NCBI RefSeq assembly: GCF_017873605.1
Contig: NZ_JAGGKI010000003.1
Location: forward strand, 186,001 to 250,000
Reading direction: 5' to 3'
Origin: Paenibacillus lactis
Lineage (GTDB): Bacteria; Bacillota; Bacilli; Paenibacillales; Paenibacillaceae
Length of the DNA stretch: 64,000 nucleotides
Position 1 is the first letter of the stretch. Each line of letters starts with the position of its first letter. This document shows, in pieces, positions 35,509 through 44,189 of the stretch. The position numbers and the translations under genes are program-made. The notes under the pieces were generated by a model. The model ran no database searches, was not told the origin of the DNA, and saw only the letters and a program-made list of their open reading frames with translations.

Positions 35509-36444
35509 ATGAAAATCCGGTTGGTTGATGCGGGTGTATTTACCCCTGTTGACGATATCCAGATGACGCTGACAGCACCGGCCAGCGGCTTTTACTGGCT
35601 GGATGCGGATGTCGATGATTTAGCCGAGCTGCAGCCGCTTTTCTCCCTGCATGATCTTGCGGTGGAGGACTGCCTGAGCGAAGAGGAGCAGCGTCCGAAG
35701 ATCGAAATATATGAAAACCACTATTTTATCGTTGTAAACAGCATCCGTTTTGATGACGAGGAGATTTTCCTCCGGGCCCTCAATATTTTCCTGGGCAGAC
35801 ATTTCATCATCACGGTCACGAAACAGAAAATTCACGAGCTGCGGACCGTCAAGCCCCTTCTATGGGAAGACGAGGTCAGCACGCCCGACCGTTTCCTCTA
35901 CCTGCTGATCGACTTGGTCACGGACAACTACTTTTCGGTCGGCGACCGGATCGAAGCCCGGATCGAGAAGCTGGAGGAAGACATTCTTATTCATACCAAG
36001 AAGACGCATCTCAGCGAAATTATCGGCCTGCGAAGCGAGATTCTATGGCTGAAGAAGGTGCTGGGGCCGCAGAAGGAAGTTATCAATACGCTCAACAAAA
36101 AGGATCTTCGGCTGATCGACGATCAGCTGCAGAAATATTTCAGCGATATTTATGAGAATGCCGTGAAAATTTCGGAAACATTCGAAACCTACCGCGATTT
36201 GATGGGCAACCTGCGGGAAGCGTATCAGTCGAGTATTGCGAATCGTGCTAACGAAATCATGCGCGTATTTACCGCTATTACGACCATCTTCATCCCGCTT
36301 ACGCTGATTACAGGCATCTATGGGATGAACTTCGACAATATGCCGGAACTGCATTGGGAATATTCGTATTACGTTGTGATCGGGGTCATGGTATTCGCCG
36401 GCCTGCTGATGTTTTATTTGTTCCGAAAAAAGGACTGGATTTAA
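35509..36444 (+). CDS. corA: CorA-family magnesium/cobalt transporter
   Basis: 311 aa. Cytoplasmic alpha/beta N-domain, long helical stalk (about 145-250), two C-terminal membrane helices and the ion-selectivity motif GMN in YGMNFDNMPELHWEYSY. Ends with the basic tail RKKDWI. Forms a homopentameric channel for Mg2+. Start follows GAAGGAGTGATATCAG. It is transcribed alone from the promoter at 35233 through a structured leader. Confidence 0.94.
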   Translation: MKIRLVDAGVFTPVDDIQMTLTAPASGFYWLDADVDDLAELQPLFSLHDLAVEDCLSEEEQRPKIEIYENHYFIVVNSIRFDDEEIFLRALNIFLGRHFIITVTKQKIHELRTVKPLLWEDEVSTPDRFLYLLIDLVTDNYFSVGDRIEARIEKLEEDILIHTKKTHLSEIIGLRSEILWLKKVLGPQKEVINTLNKKDLRLIDDQLQKYFSDIYENAVKISETFETYRDLMGNLREAYQSSIANRANEIMRVFTAITTIFIPLTLITGIYGMNFDNMPELHWEYSYYVVIGVMVFAGLLMFYLFRKKDWI

Positions 36445-36474
36445 TTTCACCGCATATACAGCAGCTTGTTGTTA

Positions 36475-36525
36475 AAGAGGAGGCGTCCCATGAGATCATT
36501 AGATCTTGCGGGGCTCCTCTTTTTC
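36475..36525 (+). terminator. Terminator of corA
   Basis: AGAGGAG..GTCCC pairs with GGGGCTCCTCT across an inner ATGAGATC/GATCTTGC stem, then TTTTT. Confidence 0.8.
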
Positions 36526-36562
36526 TATGTGAAATGATGCTTCCCTCGCAGCAAGCGTTCAT

Positions 36563-36603
36563 TAAAAAACGGTCCCACAAGTAGAAGGTTCTACTCATGG
36601 GAC
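36563..36603 (-). terminator. Terminator of the HRDC gene
   Basis: Minus strand GTCCCATGAGTAGAA, loop CC, TTCTACTTGTGGGAC then CGTTTTTT. Confidence 0.85.
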
Positions 36604-36630
36604 AGCGCTACCCTGCAGTCTATTCTTGCT

Positions 36631-37644
36631 TCAGCCCGCACTCGCTTGGCTGGATTCCTCTCGGCGGAAGCGGATCCGGATCAGGCGCAGCCGCTCATAC
36701 AGCTTCTCCGTTCCGCCAACCTCCTCTCCCCCCTTTTCTTGGCCGTATACCCGCTGAAGAACCGGCTTAAGAAACGTATCGCCAAGCTCCTCAAAAGCCT
36801 TCCATACCGCTGCTTGCTCAGCATCCGGCACGGTGCACAGCTCGGCTTGCACCAGCTGTTCGGTGTCATAGCCTTCCTTCTCAAGCCCCTCCAGCTGCTC
36901 GATCAGATCGCGGCGGGACAGCGACGTTCGCTCTTCCAGCTGCTCCAGCGTCGCTCCCTCGGCAATGCCAAGCAGCATCGAGCGGCGGATCCGGTACCGC
37001 TCCAGCTCCTGCTTGTACTTCTCCTCCTTCTGCTTATACAACCAGGAGACGAACACATCCTCCGGGAGCTGGTGATAAACCCAGTCCAGCGGAAAGGTTG
37101 TCTTGCGCTCGATCTTCGCCGTGATCTCAAGCCACTCCGCCCCATGCTCGGAAGCTTTGGCAGGCCCGATTCCGGGAAGCTGCAGCAGCTCCTCCTCGCT
37201 CTGGGGAACGAACGCGCTGATGAGCCGCAGCACCCGGTTGCTGGCGATAAAGTACGGAGCCTTCCGCCCGGAAGCCGCCTTCCGGCGCCTCCAGGCGCAC
37301 AGCTCGGTATACAGCTCCTCCGAGCCGTGCAGCTCGCTGTAGCATTGAAGCTTCTGCATATGGAGGTTCCTGCCGCCGATCTCTCCGGTCTCGTTAAATA
37401 TCCCTTCGATGATCGGACGATACCCCTCCGCCAGCTTTCTGGCCAAATGGTGACGGTATACACAGAGCAGCTCATTCCACGAGCCTCCTTCATACCAATC
37501 GTCATCTGCGGCCTCGCCCTCCGGCTCGATGTCCCGCCAGCCAAGGCTCCAGACGCCCTCCTCCTCTCCGATCCACACCTGAGCGAAACTCGAATGCCCC
37601 TGCTCGTCCGTCCTGCTCATCTGATTCATGAACACAATTTGCAT
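36631..37644 (-). CDS. HRDC-domain protein
   Basis: 337 aa. The middle (about 120-190) is an HRDC domain with YTELCAWRRRKAASGRKAPY and LQLPGIGPAKASEHG, typical of nucleic-acid-binding C-terminal modules of RecQ and RNase D. The C-terminal part has helix-turn-helix features (TLEQLEERTSLSRRDLIEQLEGLEKEGY). There is no helicase or nuclease domain, so it is a free-standing DNA/RNA-binding protein of unknown role. ATG 37644 follows GGGAGGTAGACAGGAC. Confidence 0.8.
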   Translation of the reverse strand: MQIVFMNQMSRTDEQGHSSFAQVWIGEEEGVWSLGWRDIEPEGEAADDDWYEGGSWNELLCVYRHHLARKLAEGYRPIIEGIFNETGEIGGRNLHMQKLQCYSELHGSEELYTELCAWRRRKAASGRKAPYFIASNRVLRLISAFVPQSEEELLQLPGIGPAKASEHGAEWLEITAKIERKTTFPLDWVYHQLPEDVFVSWLYKQKEEKYKQELERYRIRRSMLLGIAEGATLEQLEERTSLSRRDLIEQLEGLEKEGYDTEQLVQAELCTVPDAEQAAVWKAFEELGDTFLKPVLQRVYGQEKGGEEVGGTEKLYERLRLIRIRFRREESSQASAG

Positions 37645-37694
37645 GTCCTGTCTACCTCCCGTTATCACATTCTTCAGTACAACCTAAGACAACG

Positions 37695-37738
37695 CAAAAA
37701 AGCACCCCTACTCCGCCGCAGCGTCGTTAAGGGTGCTT
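37695..37738 (-). terminator. Terminator of the fructokinase gene
   Basis: Minus strand AAGCACCCTT, about 22-base GC-rich loop, AGGGGTGCTTTTTT. Confidence 0.75.
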
Positions 37739-37850
37739 CCCGTTTCACTATGTTATACTGTTGGCTATATAGTACCATAATTTGTAACGGGAGCCAACAG
37801 ATTTTATAAAGATCTATCCGTTTACCGTCACGAAGTCTTCGGGCTTTCTG

Positions 37851-38732
37851 TTACTTCTCGGCAAGAGCCAGCTTGGCAAGCGCGATGGCGCCGCACAGCC
37901 CCGCATTATCGCCCAGCTGCGGCGGCACGATAAACTGATCGATGTTCTCGCGCAGGCTAGGATGATGAACGTAGCCGGCCAGCAGCTCTTGAAGCTTGGT
38001 ACGGATCATCGGAAACAGATGCTCCTGCTTCATGACGCCGCCGCCCATAACGATCCGCTGTGGAGAGAGAATCAGCACATAATTCATCAGTGCTTGAGCC
38101 AGATAGTACGCTTCCATCTCCCAAGCCGGATGGTCCGGTGTCAGTTCCGCCCCCGGAACCCCCCAGCGTTTGCCGAGCGAAGGTCCTGCAGCAAGTCCCT
38201 CCAGGCAGTCTGCATGGTACGGGCATGTGCCTTCATAACGATCCTCCGGATGGCGGCGGACATAGATGTGACCCATTTCCGGATGGGACAAGCCGTGGAT
38301 CAGCTCGCCGGATACAACAGCGCCTGCTCCCACACCCGTGCCGATCGTAATGTACAGGCAGCTGTCCAAGCCTTGAGCAGCTCCCCAAGTATATTCACCA
38401 AGCGCGGCCCCGTTAACGTCCGTGTCAAAGCCGATCGGAACCCCGAACCGCTCCTCCAGTGCTTTTACGATGTTATAGTTGCTCCAATGCGGCTTAGGCG
38501 TCGTCGTAATGCAGCCATATGTAGGACTGCCCTTCACCGGATCGATCGGACCGAACGAACCTACGCCGATCGCTTCAATATCCTTATCCGCAAAAAAGCT
38601 GAAGACGTTCGCCATCGTCTCCTCAGGGGTTGTTGTCGGGAAGCTTACCCGTTCCACGACCGTACCGTCCGCAGTTCCAACTCCGCAAACGAACTTCGTT
38701 CCTCCTGCCTCAATAGCTCCAAGTAAACTCAT
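37851..38732 (-). CDS. ROK-family fructokinase
   Basis: 293 aa. ATP-binding IEAGGTKFVCGVG, DVNGAALGEY, ITIGTGVGAGAV and the ROK zinc site HPEMGHIYVRRHPEDRYEGTCPYHADCLEGLAAG region, as in Bacillus GmuE/YdhR and ScrK fructokinases. It phosphorylates fructose (possibly mannose). ATG 38732 is chosen since GGAGAGG is 9 bases upstream. Monocistronic with its own terminator; no sugar transporter is adjacent. Confidence 0.9.
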   Translation of the reverse strand: MSLLGAIEAGGTKFVCGVGTADGTVVERVSFPTTTPEETMANVFSFFADKDIEAIGVGSFGPIDPVKGSPTYGCITTTPKPHWSNYNIVKALEERFGVPIGFDTDVNGAALGEYTWGAAQGLDSCLYITIGTGVGAGAVVSGELIHGLSHPEMGHIYVRRHPEDRYEGTCPYHADCLEGLAAGPSLGKRWGVPGAELTPDHPAWEMEAYYLAQALMNYVLILSPQRIVMGGGVMKQEHLFPMIRTKLQELLAGYVHHPSLRENIDQFIVPPQLGDNAGLCGAIALAKLALAEK

Positions 38733-38825
38733 GCTACTCATCCTCTCCACGTGTGCTCTCTTTCTCTTGGGTTGTTAAACAAGCTCTATTCGTCAGCATA
38801 TGGAAACATTCCTCTTCCGTCAAGC

Positions 38826-39503
38826 CTAATCCCTCTTGCTCGGGCCTCGCCCCGTTCCCGAAGCTGCCAGGAGCAGCCAGGAAAAGAGGACGATCATGCC
38901 GGTCCAGGCCCAAGCGAGCCGGCTGTCACCGTTGCTTACAGCAACGTAAATCGCTGTTGGCAGCGTCTGTGTCACCCCGGGAATGTTGCCGGCCACCATC
39001 CACGTTGCACCGAATTCGCCCAATCCTCTGGCAAACGCCAGAATATAGGCCGAGACCGCCGCACGCCGCACGAGCGGCAGCGTAATCCAGCGGAACACCT
39101 GCCATTCGCCGGCTCCGGCCGAACGGGCCGAATCCTCAAGCTCGGCATCCACCGATTCGAACCCGACGCGCATGCTTTGATAAACCAGGGGAAACGAAAC
39201 CACGATCACCGCGATGACGGCGGCCCCCCAGCTGAATACGACCGGTCTTGCGAACAGCCATTCCGCCGCCATCCCTACCCAGCTATTTCTGCCCAGTATA
39301 ACGAGCAGAAGAAAGCCGACAACCGTCGGCGGCAGGACGAGCGGAAGCATAAGCAGCGTTTCGACCGCCGTCTTGCCGGCAAATCGGCGCCTCGACATCC
39401 ACCGGGCTGCCGCAGTACCTAGTATAAACGTAATGATGCTGGAGAGCAGTGATGTTTTTATCGACAGCCACACCGGCATCCAGAACATCTCGGCTTCCGT
39501 CAC
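38826..39503 (-). CDS. modB: Molybdate ABC transporter permease
   Basis: 225 aa with about five membrane helices; FILGTAAARWMSRRRFAGKTAVETLLMLPLVLPPTVVGF region and the loop RSAGAGEWQVFRWITLPL are ModB/CysT-like. The GTG at 39503 overlaps the modA stop (GTGA) and follows GGAGGAATCGCC; the longer open frame is inside modA and not used. No modC ATPase gene follows. Confidence 0.92.
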   Translation of the reverse strand: MTEAEMFWMPVWLSIKTSLLSSIITFILGTAAARWMSRRRFAGKTAVETLLMLPLVLPPTVVGFLLLVILGRNSWVGMAAEWLFARPVVFSWGAAVIAVIVVSFPLVYQSMRVGFESVDAELEDSARSAGAGEWQVFRWITLPLVRRAAVSAYILAFARGLGEFGATWMVAGNIPGVTQTLPTAIYVAVSNGDSRLAWAWTGMIVLFSWLLLAASGTGRGPSKRD

Positions 39504-40339
39504 GGCGATTCCTCCACCACGTCGAAGCCTGCCTTCTGAAATATCGCTTTCACTTCCGGCGTTTTCATAAAAGCCAGCAGCTCGCTTGCCTCCTCCGGAT
39601 GCTTGGCCTGTACCGGCACGGCTGCGGGGTACTCGATCGGCTGATGCAGGCCCTGATTGATCTCCATGGACAATACGGCTTTCGACGAATGGGTCAAATC
39701 CGTTTTGTAGACGAATCCCGCATCCGCATTGCCAGACTCCACGTAAGCCAGCACCTGTGACACGTCCTTGCCGTACACGGCCTTGGACTCCACCTCGTCC
39801 CATAGCCCTTCATGCTGCAGCGCTTCCGCAGCGTACTCGCCGGCCGGAACGGTATCGGGCTGACCGACCGCCACAATCCGGACATCCGGTCTTAACAGCT
39901 CGTCCAGCTGTTTGATGGAAGGCTTCGGCCCAGGCTCAATCAGCACAAGGCTGTTCCGGAACATCAGCTGAACCGAGTCGGCCTTTACAATCCCCTTATC
40001 GACAAGACGATCCATCGGCTCCACTGCAGCGGATACGAATAAATCGACAGGGGCTCCTTGCTCCAGCTGCTGGCCCAGAGAGCCGGAGCCGCCGAAATTG
40101 TACCGGATCCGGACATGGGAATGCTGCTCTTCGAACAGCCGCCCTGCCTCCTCCATACTGTCCTTAAGACTTGCGGCTGCGGATACCAAGAGCTCCACCG
40201 GTTCTTCCCCGCCGGACGTCATATCTTGAGCATCATTTCCCGAAGAACGACCGGAAGCGCATGCCGATAGCAGGAGCAGCACCGCTAACAGCGCAGTGAT
40301 CATGATCGGCCGTTTCGGGAAGGTTCCGCGGCCGGCCAT
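39500..40339 (-). CDS. modA: Molybdate-binding lipoprotein
   Basis: 279 aa. Lipoprotein signal LLAVLLLLSAC (Cys about 26), then ModA fold: LLVSAAASLKDSMEE, YNFGGSGSLGQQLEQGAPVDLFVSAA, GKDVSQVLAYVESGNADAGFVYKTDL. It delivers molybdate to ModB. The start lies one base after the exonuclease stop, so exonuclease, modA and modB form one transcript. Confidence 0.93.
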   Translation of the reverse strand: MAGRGTFPKRPIMITALLAVLLLLSACASGRSSGNDAQDMTSGGEEPVELLVSAAASLKDSMEEAGRLFEEQHSHVRIRYNFGGSGSLGQQLEQGAPVDLFVSAAVEPMDRLVDKGIVKADSVQLMFRNSLVLIEPGPKPSIKQLDELLRPDVRIVAVGQPDTVPAGEYAAEALQHEGLWDEVESKAVYGKDVSQVLAYVESGNADAGFVYKTDLTHSSKAVLSMEINQGLHQPIEYPAAVPVQAKHPEEASELLAFMKTPEVKAIFQKAGFDVVEESP

Positions 40340-40340
40340 G

Positions 40341-41231
40341 TCAGGAAACCACCGCAGCGCCGATCAGATGACTAAGGCTCTTCATCTCAAGCTCTTCCAG
40401 CTTCTGCAGGGCACGTTCAGGATCCACGGCCAACCGGCATAGATCCAGCTCGCATTCCATCGGAACCTCGCAGTGGATCTCGGCAAGCTGACGGGACAGA
40501 TGAAGCATATCCAGATCGGCTTCAATCTTGCTCCGAACCCCCTTCGTTAGGGCATCCAGATTTTCCAGTATCCCTTCCACCGATTCATATTCCTGAATCA
40601 GCTTGACCGCCGTCTTCTCTCCGATCCCGCGCACGCCCGGGTAGTTGTCGCTGGTGTCGCCCATAAGCCCCTTCACATCAATGACCTGCTTCGGCAGGAG
40701 GCCTTTCTCTGCATACAAAGTTTCCGGAGTATACACCATATAATTGCCGTGGCCTTTTTTCATAATAATGACGGAGGTGGATTCGTTGACAAGCTGCAGC
40801 AGATCATGGTCCCCTGACAAGATCATTACCTTCATGTCACCGCCGAACCGTCTGGACAACGTTCCGATGCAATCATCGGCTTCGTAGCCCTCGACCCCCA
40901 AATTCGGCATTCCGAGGCATTCGGTCACCTCTCGTACGAGGGAAAACTGGGGGATCAAATCATCCGGCGCATCCGGACGGTTCCCCTTGTACATCGCAAA
41001 CTGTTCCGAACGGAACGTTTTCGATCCCATATCCCAGCAACAGGCGACATGGGTCGGGTTGAATTTATCGATTGCATCCCATAAATAACGCAGGAATCCG
41101 TAGACTGCATTGGTAGGCAGACCGGATTTCGTACGGCGAATGTATCCGCTGGATGCGGTAGCATAATAAGCTCGAAATAATAAAGCCATCCCGTCTACGA
41201 GCATTAAGGATGGTTGTTGATGGGGTATCAC
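40341..41231 (-). CDS. 5'-3' exonuclease (PolA N-domain type, YpcP-like)
   Basis: 296 aa stand-alone FEN domain: MLVDGMALLFRAYYA, GYEADDCIGTLSRR, ILSGDHDLLQLV, KGLMGDTSDNYPGVRGIGEKTA provide the metal-binding acidic residues and the helix-hairpin-helix. Corresponds to YpcP, which processes RNA primers and flaps. GTG start after TTAGGAGCGATATTAC. Promoter has an extended -10 (TGG before TATAAT at 41293-41298). Its coupling to molybdate transport is not obviously functional. Confidence 0.9.
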   Translation of the reverse strand: MIPHQQPSLMLVDGMALLFRAYYATASSGYIRRTKSGLPTNAVYGFLRYLWDAIDKFNPTHVACCWDMGSKTFRSEQFAMYKGNRPDAPDDLIPQFSLVREVTECLGMPNLGVEGYEADDCIGTLSRRFGGDMKVMILSGDHDLLQLVNESTSVIIMKKGHGNYMVYTPETLYAEKGLLPKQVIDVKGLMGDTSDNYPGVRGIGEKTAVKLIQEYESVEGILENLDALTKGVRSKIEADLDMLHLSRQLAEIHCEVPMECELDLCRLAVDPERALQKLEELEMKSLSHLIGAAVVS

Positions 41232-41292
41232 GTAATATCGCTCCTAACTGTATACTTCTGTTATGCATGGGTTACCATCATGATTCTTTGCC

Positions 41293-41298
41293 ATTATA
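41293..41298 (-). promoter_or_regulatory. Extended -10 promoter of the exonuclease operon
   Basis: Minus strand TGG-TATAAT about 62 bases before the start; -35 region weak. Confidence 0.55.
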
Positions 41299-41405
41299 CC
41301 ATATCAGCCTCGGATCTTGGGCTTGTCTAAAGGCGTTTCTTTGAATTTCCTGCCCATTCCTTTCATCCGGGTGGCATCTGAAGACCAGCCTGGTTCAAAA
41401 ATCCG

Positions 41406-41449
41406 CAAAAAAGAAGCATCCTTTGGTCTCATGACCTTAAGATGCTTCC
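41406..41449 (-). terminator. Terminator downstream of the ArsC/Spx-like gene
   Basis: Minus strand GAAGCATC..AGGTC, loop ATGA, GACC..GGATGCTTC then TTTTTT. Confidence 0.85.
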
Positions 41450-41623
41450 TCGTTGGATCCCGCTGACTGGCCGGCTGCCGGGGCCGGGTGAACTCCGTTG
41501 GCGGCATGATGCCCATCTTCTCCAGCACCAGCGTTCAGCTTTGAGACGATTTCGGATTTCGATTGATGTCCGGGTTGACCGGAGGGTTCTTATACCCGCC
41601 GCTGACTCGGTGGGGCTGCCATC

Positions 41624-41986
41624 CTACTTGCCCCAAGCCTCCTGATATTGCTCGGCCTTAAAACCAACGGTCACCTGTTTGCCGTCCGTCACGATCGGAC
41701 GCTTGATCAACCGGCCGTTGCCGGACAACAGCTCGATCTTCTCATCATCGGAAAGACCCGGCAATTTATCCTTCAGGTTCATTTCCTTGTAAACCTCGCC
41801 GCTCGTATTAAAAAACTTCTTCAGCTCCAGCCCGCTCTTGGCAACCAGATCGGCCATTTCTTCCTTGCTTGGGGCCTCTTCAAAAATATTTTGGAGCTCA
41901 AGCTCATAGCCTTCATTCTGAAGCCATTTCACGGCATTGCGGCATGTGCCGCATTTCGGATATTGGTATACCTTCAATTTGCTCAT
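41624..41986 (-). CDS. ArsC/Spx/MgsR-family protein
   Basis: 120 aa thioredoxin-fold protein: YQYPKCGTCRNAVKWL carries a CxxC pair, and KRPIVTDGKQVTVGFK is the family C-terminal motif. Length and sequence fit YusI-type arsenate-reductase-like proteins rather than Spx (about 131 aa). Function unproven; arsenate reduction or redox regulation are possible. Confidence 0.88.
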   Translation of the reverse strand: MSKLKVYQYPKCGTCRNAVKWLQNEGYELELQNIFEEAPSKEEMADLVAKSGLELKKFFNTSGEVYKEMNLKDKLPGLSDDEKIELLSGNGRLIKRPIVTDGKQVTVGFKAEQYQEAWGK

Positions 41987-42020
41987 ACGTTATGTGCTCC
42001 TTCTTATGTCGTAAAAACTG

Positions 42021-43034
42021 CTAAGATCTTGCCCTTTCAGCCTCATGAAGCCATGCTTTCAGCCGATTCATATCATCCGGCAGCGGTGCGCGGAACTGGA
42101 CCGTCCGTCCATCCATCGGATGCACAAGCGTAAGGCTCGAGGCATGAAGCGCCTGTCTTCCGATTCTCTCGTCCAGCCTCGCCACCTTCTCATATAGCAC
42201 AGGCGGTAGCGGGTCCGTATTTGCGGAGGATGCCCATTCCGCCCCCGACACCCGGCTGTAGACCGGATGCCGGTACATCGGATCGCCGATCAGCGGGCAA
42301 CCGATGCTTAGCATATGCACCCGAATTTGATGCGTTCTGCCGGTCTCCAGCTTCAATTCAACCAAGGAAGCGTCGCGGTATGCCGCAACCAGCTTGTAGC
42401 GGGTCAATGACGGGTAGCCGCTCGGCGTAACGATCCGCCGGTGAGGCTCGAGCGGGTCCCGATCGATCGGTCCGTCAATATCGCCATCGGCGGGCTCAGG
42501 TCGTCCATGAACGAAGGCGACATATCTTTTATCCACGGTCCCGGCGATCATTTGCTCGGAAATATGCTGATGAACATAAGGGTTCTTGGCAATAACGAGC
42601 ACCCCCGATGTTTCCTGGTCCAGACGGTGCACGGCCCGGAAGCGGTAGTTCCAGCCCTTCTGCAGCCAGTAATGAACGACGCCGTTGGCCAGCGTATCCG
42701 TATAATGCCCGTGCGTCGGATGTACAATGACCCCTGCCGGCTTGTTCAGTACAAGGATGAATTCGTCCTCGTACATAATGTCCAGATCCATCGGCTGCGG
42801 CAAAATATCATCCGAGCGCTCCTGCTCCATGCGGATTTCAACGACATCTCCTGTCTTAACCTTGACGCTGATGTACACACGCTCGCCGTTGAGCATGATC
42901 CCCTTTTCGGTGAGCTTAAGCCGGGAGAGCAGCTTCCGGGATACCCCCATCCGCTGTTGGAGGATCGTCTTTAGCAGCATGCCCTCCTCATGCCCGGATA
43001 TGACATACTTGATCGGCGGATAATACGAGTCCAT
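42021..43034 (-). CDS. RluA-family pseudouridine synthase
   Basis: 337 aa. N-terminal S4-like RNA-binding region (MGVSRKLLSRLKLTEKGIMLNGERV) and catalytic domain with HRLDQETSGVLVIAKN (catalytic Asp), LKLETGRTHQIRVHMLSIGCPLIGD. Isomerises uridine in rRNA or tRNA; exact target unknown. ATG 43034 or the TTG three bases earlier may be used; it starts almost at the stop of the adenosyltransferase gene, so the two are co-translated. Confidence 0.9.
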   Translation of the reverse strand: MDSYYPPIKYVISGHEEGMLLKTILQQRMGVSRKLLSRLKLTEKGIMLNGERVYISVKVKTGDVVEIRMEQERSDDILPQPMDLDIMYEDEFILVLNKPAGVIVHPTHGHYTDTLANGVVHYWLQKGWNYRFRAVHRLDQETSGVLVIAKNPYVHQHISEQMIAGTVDKRYVAFVHGRPEPADGDIDGPIDRDPLEPHRRIVTPSGYPSLTRYKLVAAYRDASLVELKLETGRTHQIRVHMLSIGCPLIGDPMYRHPVYSRVSGAEWASSANTDPLPPVLYEKVARLDERIGRQALHASSLTLVHPMDGRTVQFRAPLPDDMNRLKAWLHEAERARS

Positions 43035-43037
43035 CAA

Positions 43038-43598
43038 TTATCGAAACACCTTCCCGCTGCGCTCGTACTCCACATCCGGTATTCCCGCACGGGCATTCGC
43101 CGCGCGCGCCGCCACGAAGAAATAATCCGACAGCCGGTTCAGATAACGGCGTACCTCCGGATTACTCTCAATGTCGCGCTGCAGCTTAACGGTCAGCCGT
43201 TCCGCCCGGCGGCAGACGGTCCGGCATACATGGAGGGCGGCCGCCAGCGGGCTTCCTCCCGGCAGGATGAAGCGTTCCAGCGGCGGATTGCCCTCCTCCA
43301 GCTCATCCATCCACGCTTCCAAATGATCGACCAGGCCGGCACTCACCTTATATTTATCCTCGCGGGGCCTTGCATAAGCTAAATCCGATCCGCAATCAAA
43401 CAGCTCATGCTGGATCTGGACCAGCTGCCGGGCCAGCTCCTCGAACCCGCTCTCCTTCGCCAGGGACACGGCCTGTCCGGTAAAGCTGTTTAATTCGTCA
43501 ATCGTACCGTACGCTTCGATCCGCGGATCATCCTTAGGAACACGTCCGCCGATAATGGAAGTCTCACCGGCATCCCCTGTTTTCGTGTATATCTTCAT
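43038..43598 (-). CDS. ATP:cob(I)alamin adenosyltransferase (PduO type)
   Basis: 186 aa. N-terminus KIYTKTGDAGETSIIGGRV and YGTIDELNSFTG are the ATP-binding signature; RAERLTVKL and LNRLSDYFFVAARAAN complete the PduO family. It makes adenosylcobalamin. First gene of a two-gene unit with the pseudouridine synthase. Confidence 0.93.
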   Translation of the reverse strand: MKIYTKTGDAGETSIIGGRVPKDDPRIEAYGTIDELNSFTGQAVSLAKESGFEELARQLVQIQHELFDCGSDLAYARPREDKYKVSAGLVDHLEAWMDELEEGNPPLERFILPGGSPLAAALHVCRTVCRRAERLTVKLQRDIESNPEVRRYLNRLSDYFFVAARAANARAGIPDVEYERSGKVFR

Positions 43599-43721
43599 TT
43601 ACGCGTCTCCTCCTTATCCCGATTCAGGCAGCTTTCTTATATCAACTTATTATGCTCAACTATAGCACAACCCGGTACAACTTCCCCAATCGCTTCAAGC
43701 CAAAAGAGGATTGTCCAGATG

Positions 43722-43778
43722 TGAATAAGGCTGCTCACGCGGGTAATTGGATCACCCACAGAACAGCCTTATCTTTAT
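43722..43778 (-). terminator. Possible terminator after the Spo0E-like gene
   Basis: ATAAGGCTGTTCTGTGGGT pairs with ACCCGCGTGAGCAGCCTTAT with mismatches; T tract modest. Confidence 0.5.
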
Positions 43779-43807
43779 ATTTTTCATATATTAGAGGATA
43801 CTCGCGT

Positions 43808-44071
43808 TTATAATTTCTTTTTCGGGTTGGCTTTCATGTACTCGTTAATCTTCAAATCCAGCAAACTGCTGATTTCGATCACGATCTCCGAAGTGAAGGA
43901 CTGTTCTTCAAGAAAAATCTGCTCCATCTTCCGGCGGAGCATGTGAATTTCGTCTTCCAAGGTGATTTCCTGAGGAGTGGATTTCGCTGATTTCATTGAC
44001 CATTTACCGTGATCATTGTCTTCAGCCGTATAATCACCACGGTAATTTGACAATTCATAATCACAAAACAC
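43808..44071 (-). CDS. Spo0E-like aspartyl-phosphate phosphatase
   Basis: 87 aa. The C-terminal 50 residues match the Spo0E hairpin family (IHMLRRKMEQIFLEEQSF ... IVIEISSLLDLKINEYM), with the SxxxD motif as SSLLD. A polar 35-residue N-terminal extension is present. Members dephosphorylate Spo0A~P and delay sporulation. GTG start after AAGGAGGGATCACCA. Confidence 0.85.
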   Translation of the reverse strand: MFCDYELSNYRGDYTAEDNDHGKWSMKSAKSTPQEITLEDEIHMLRRKMEQIFLEEQSFTSEIVIEISSLLDLKINEYMKANPKKKL

Positions 44072-44189
44072 TGGTGATCCCTCCTTGGAAAGTAAAATTC
44101 TGCTCCCAAAATAAAATTATAACATATTTCTGACCAATGAAAAGTAAAACTTTTGTTAATTCAAGGAAAACGTACAACGAATTCCTTGC

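Noticed and set aside
41304-41528. 74-codon minus-strand frame after the ArsC/Spx-like gene
   Set aside because: It reads straight through a strong terminator hairpin (41406-41449) and lacks a ribosome site.
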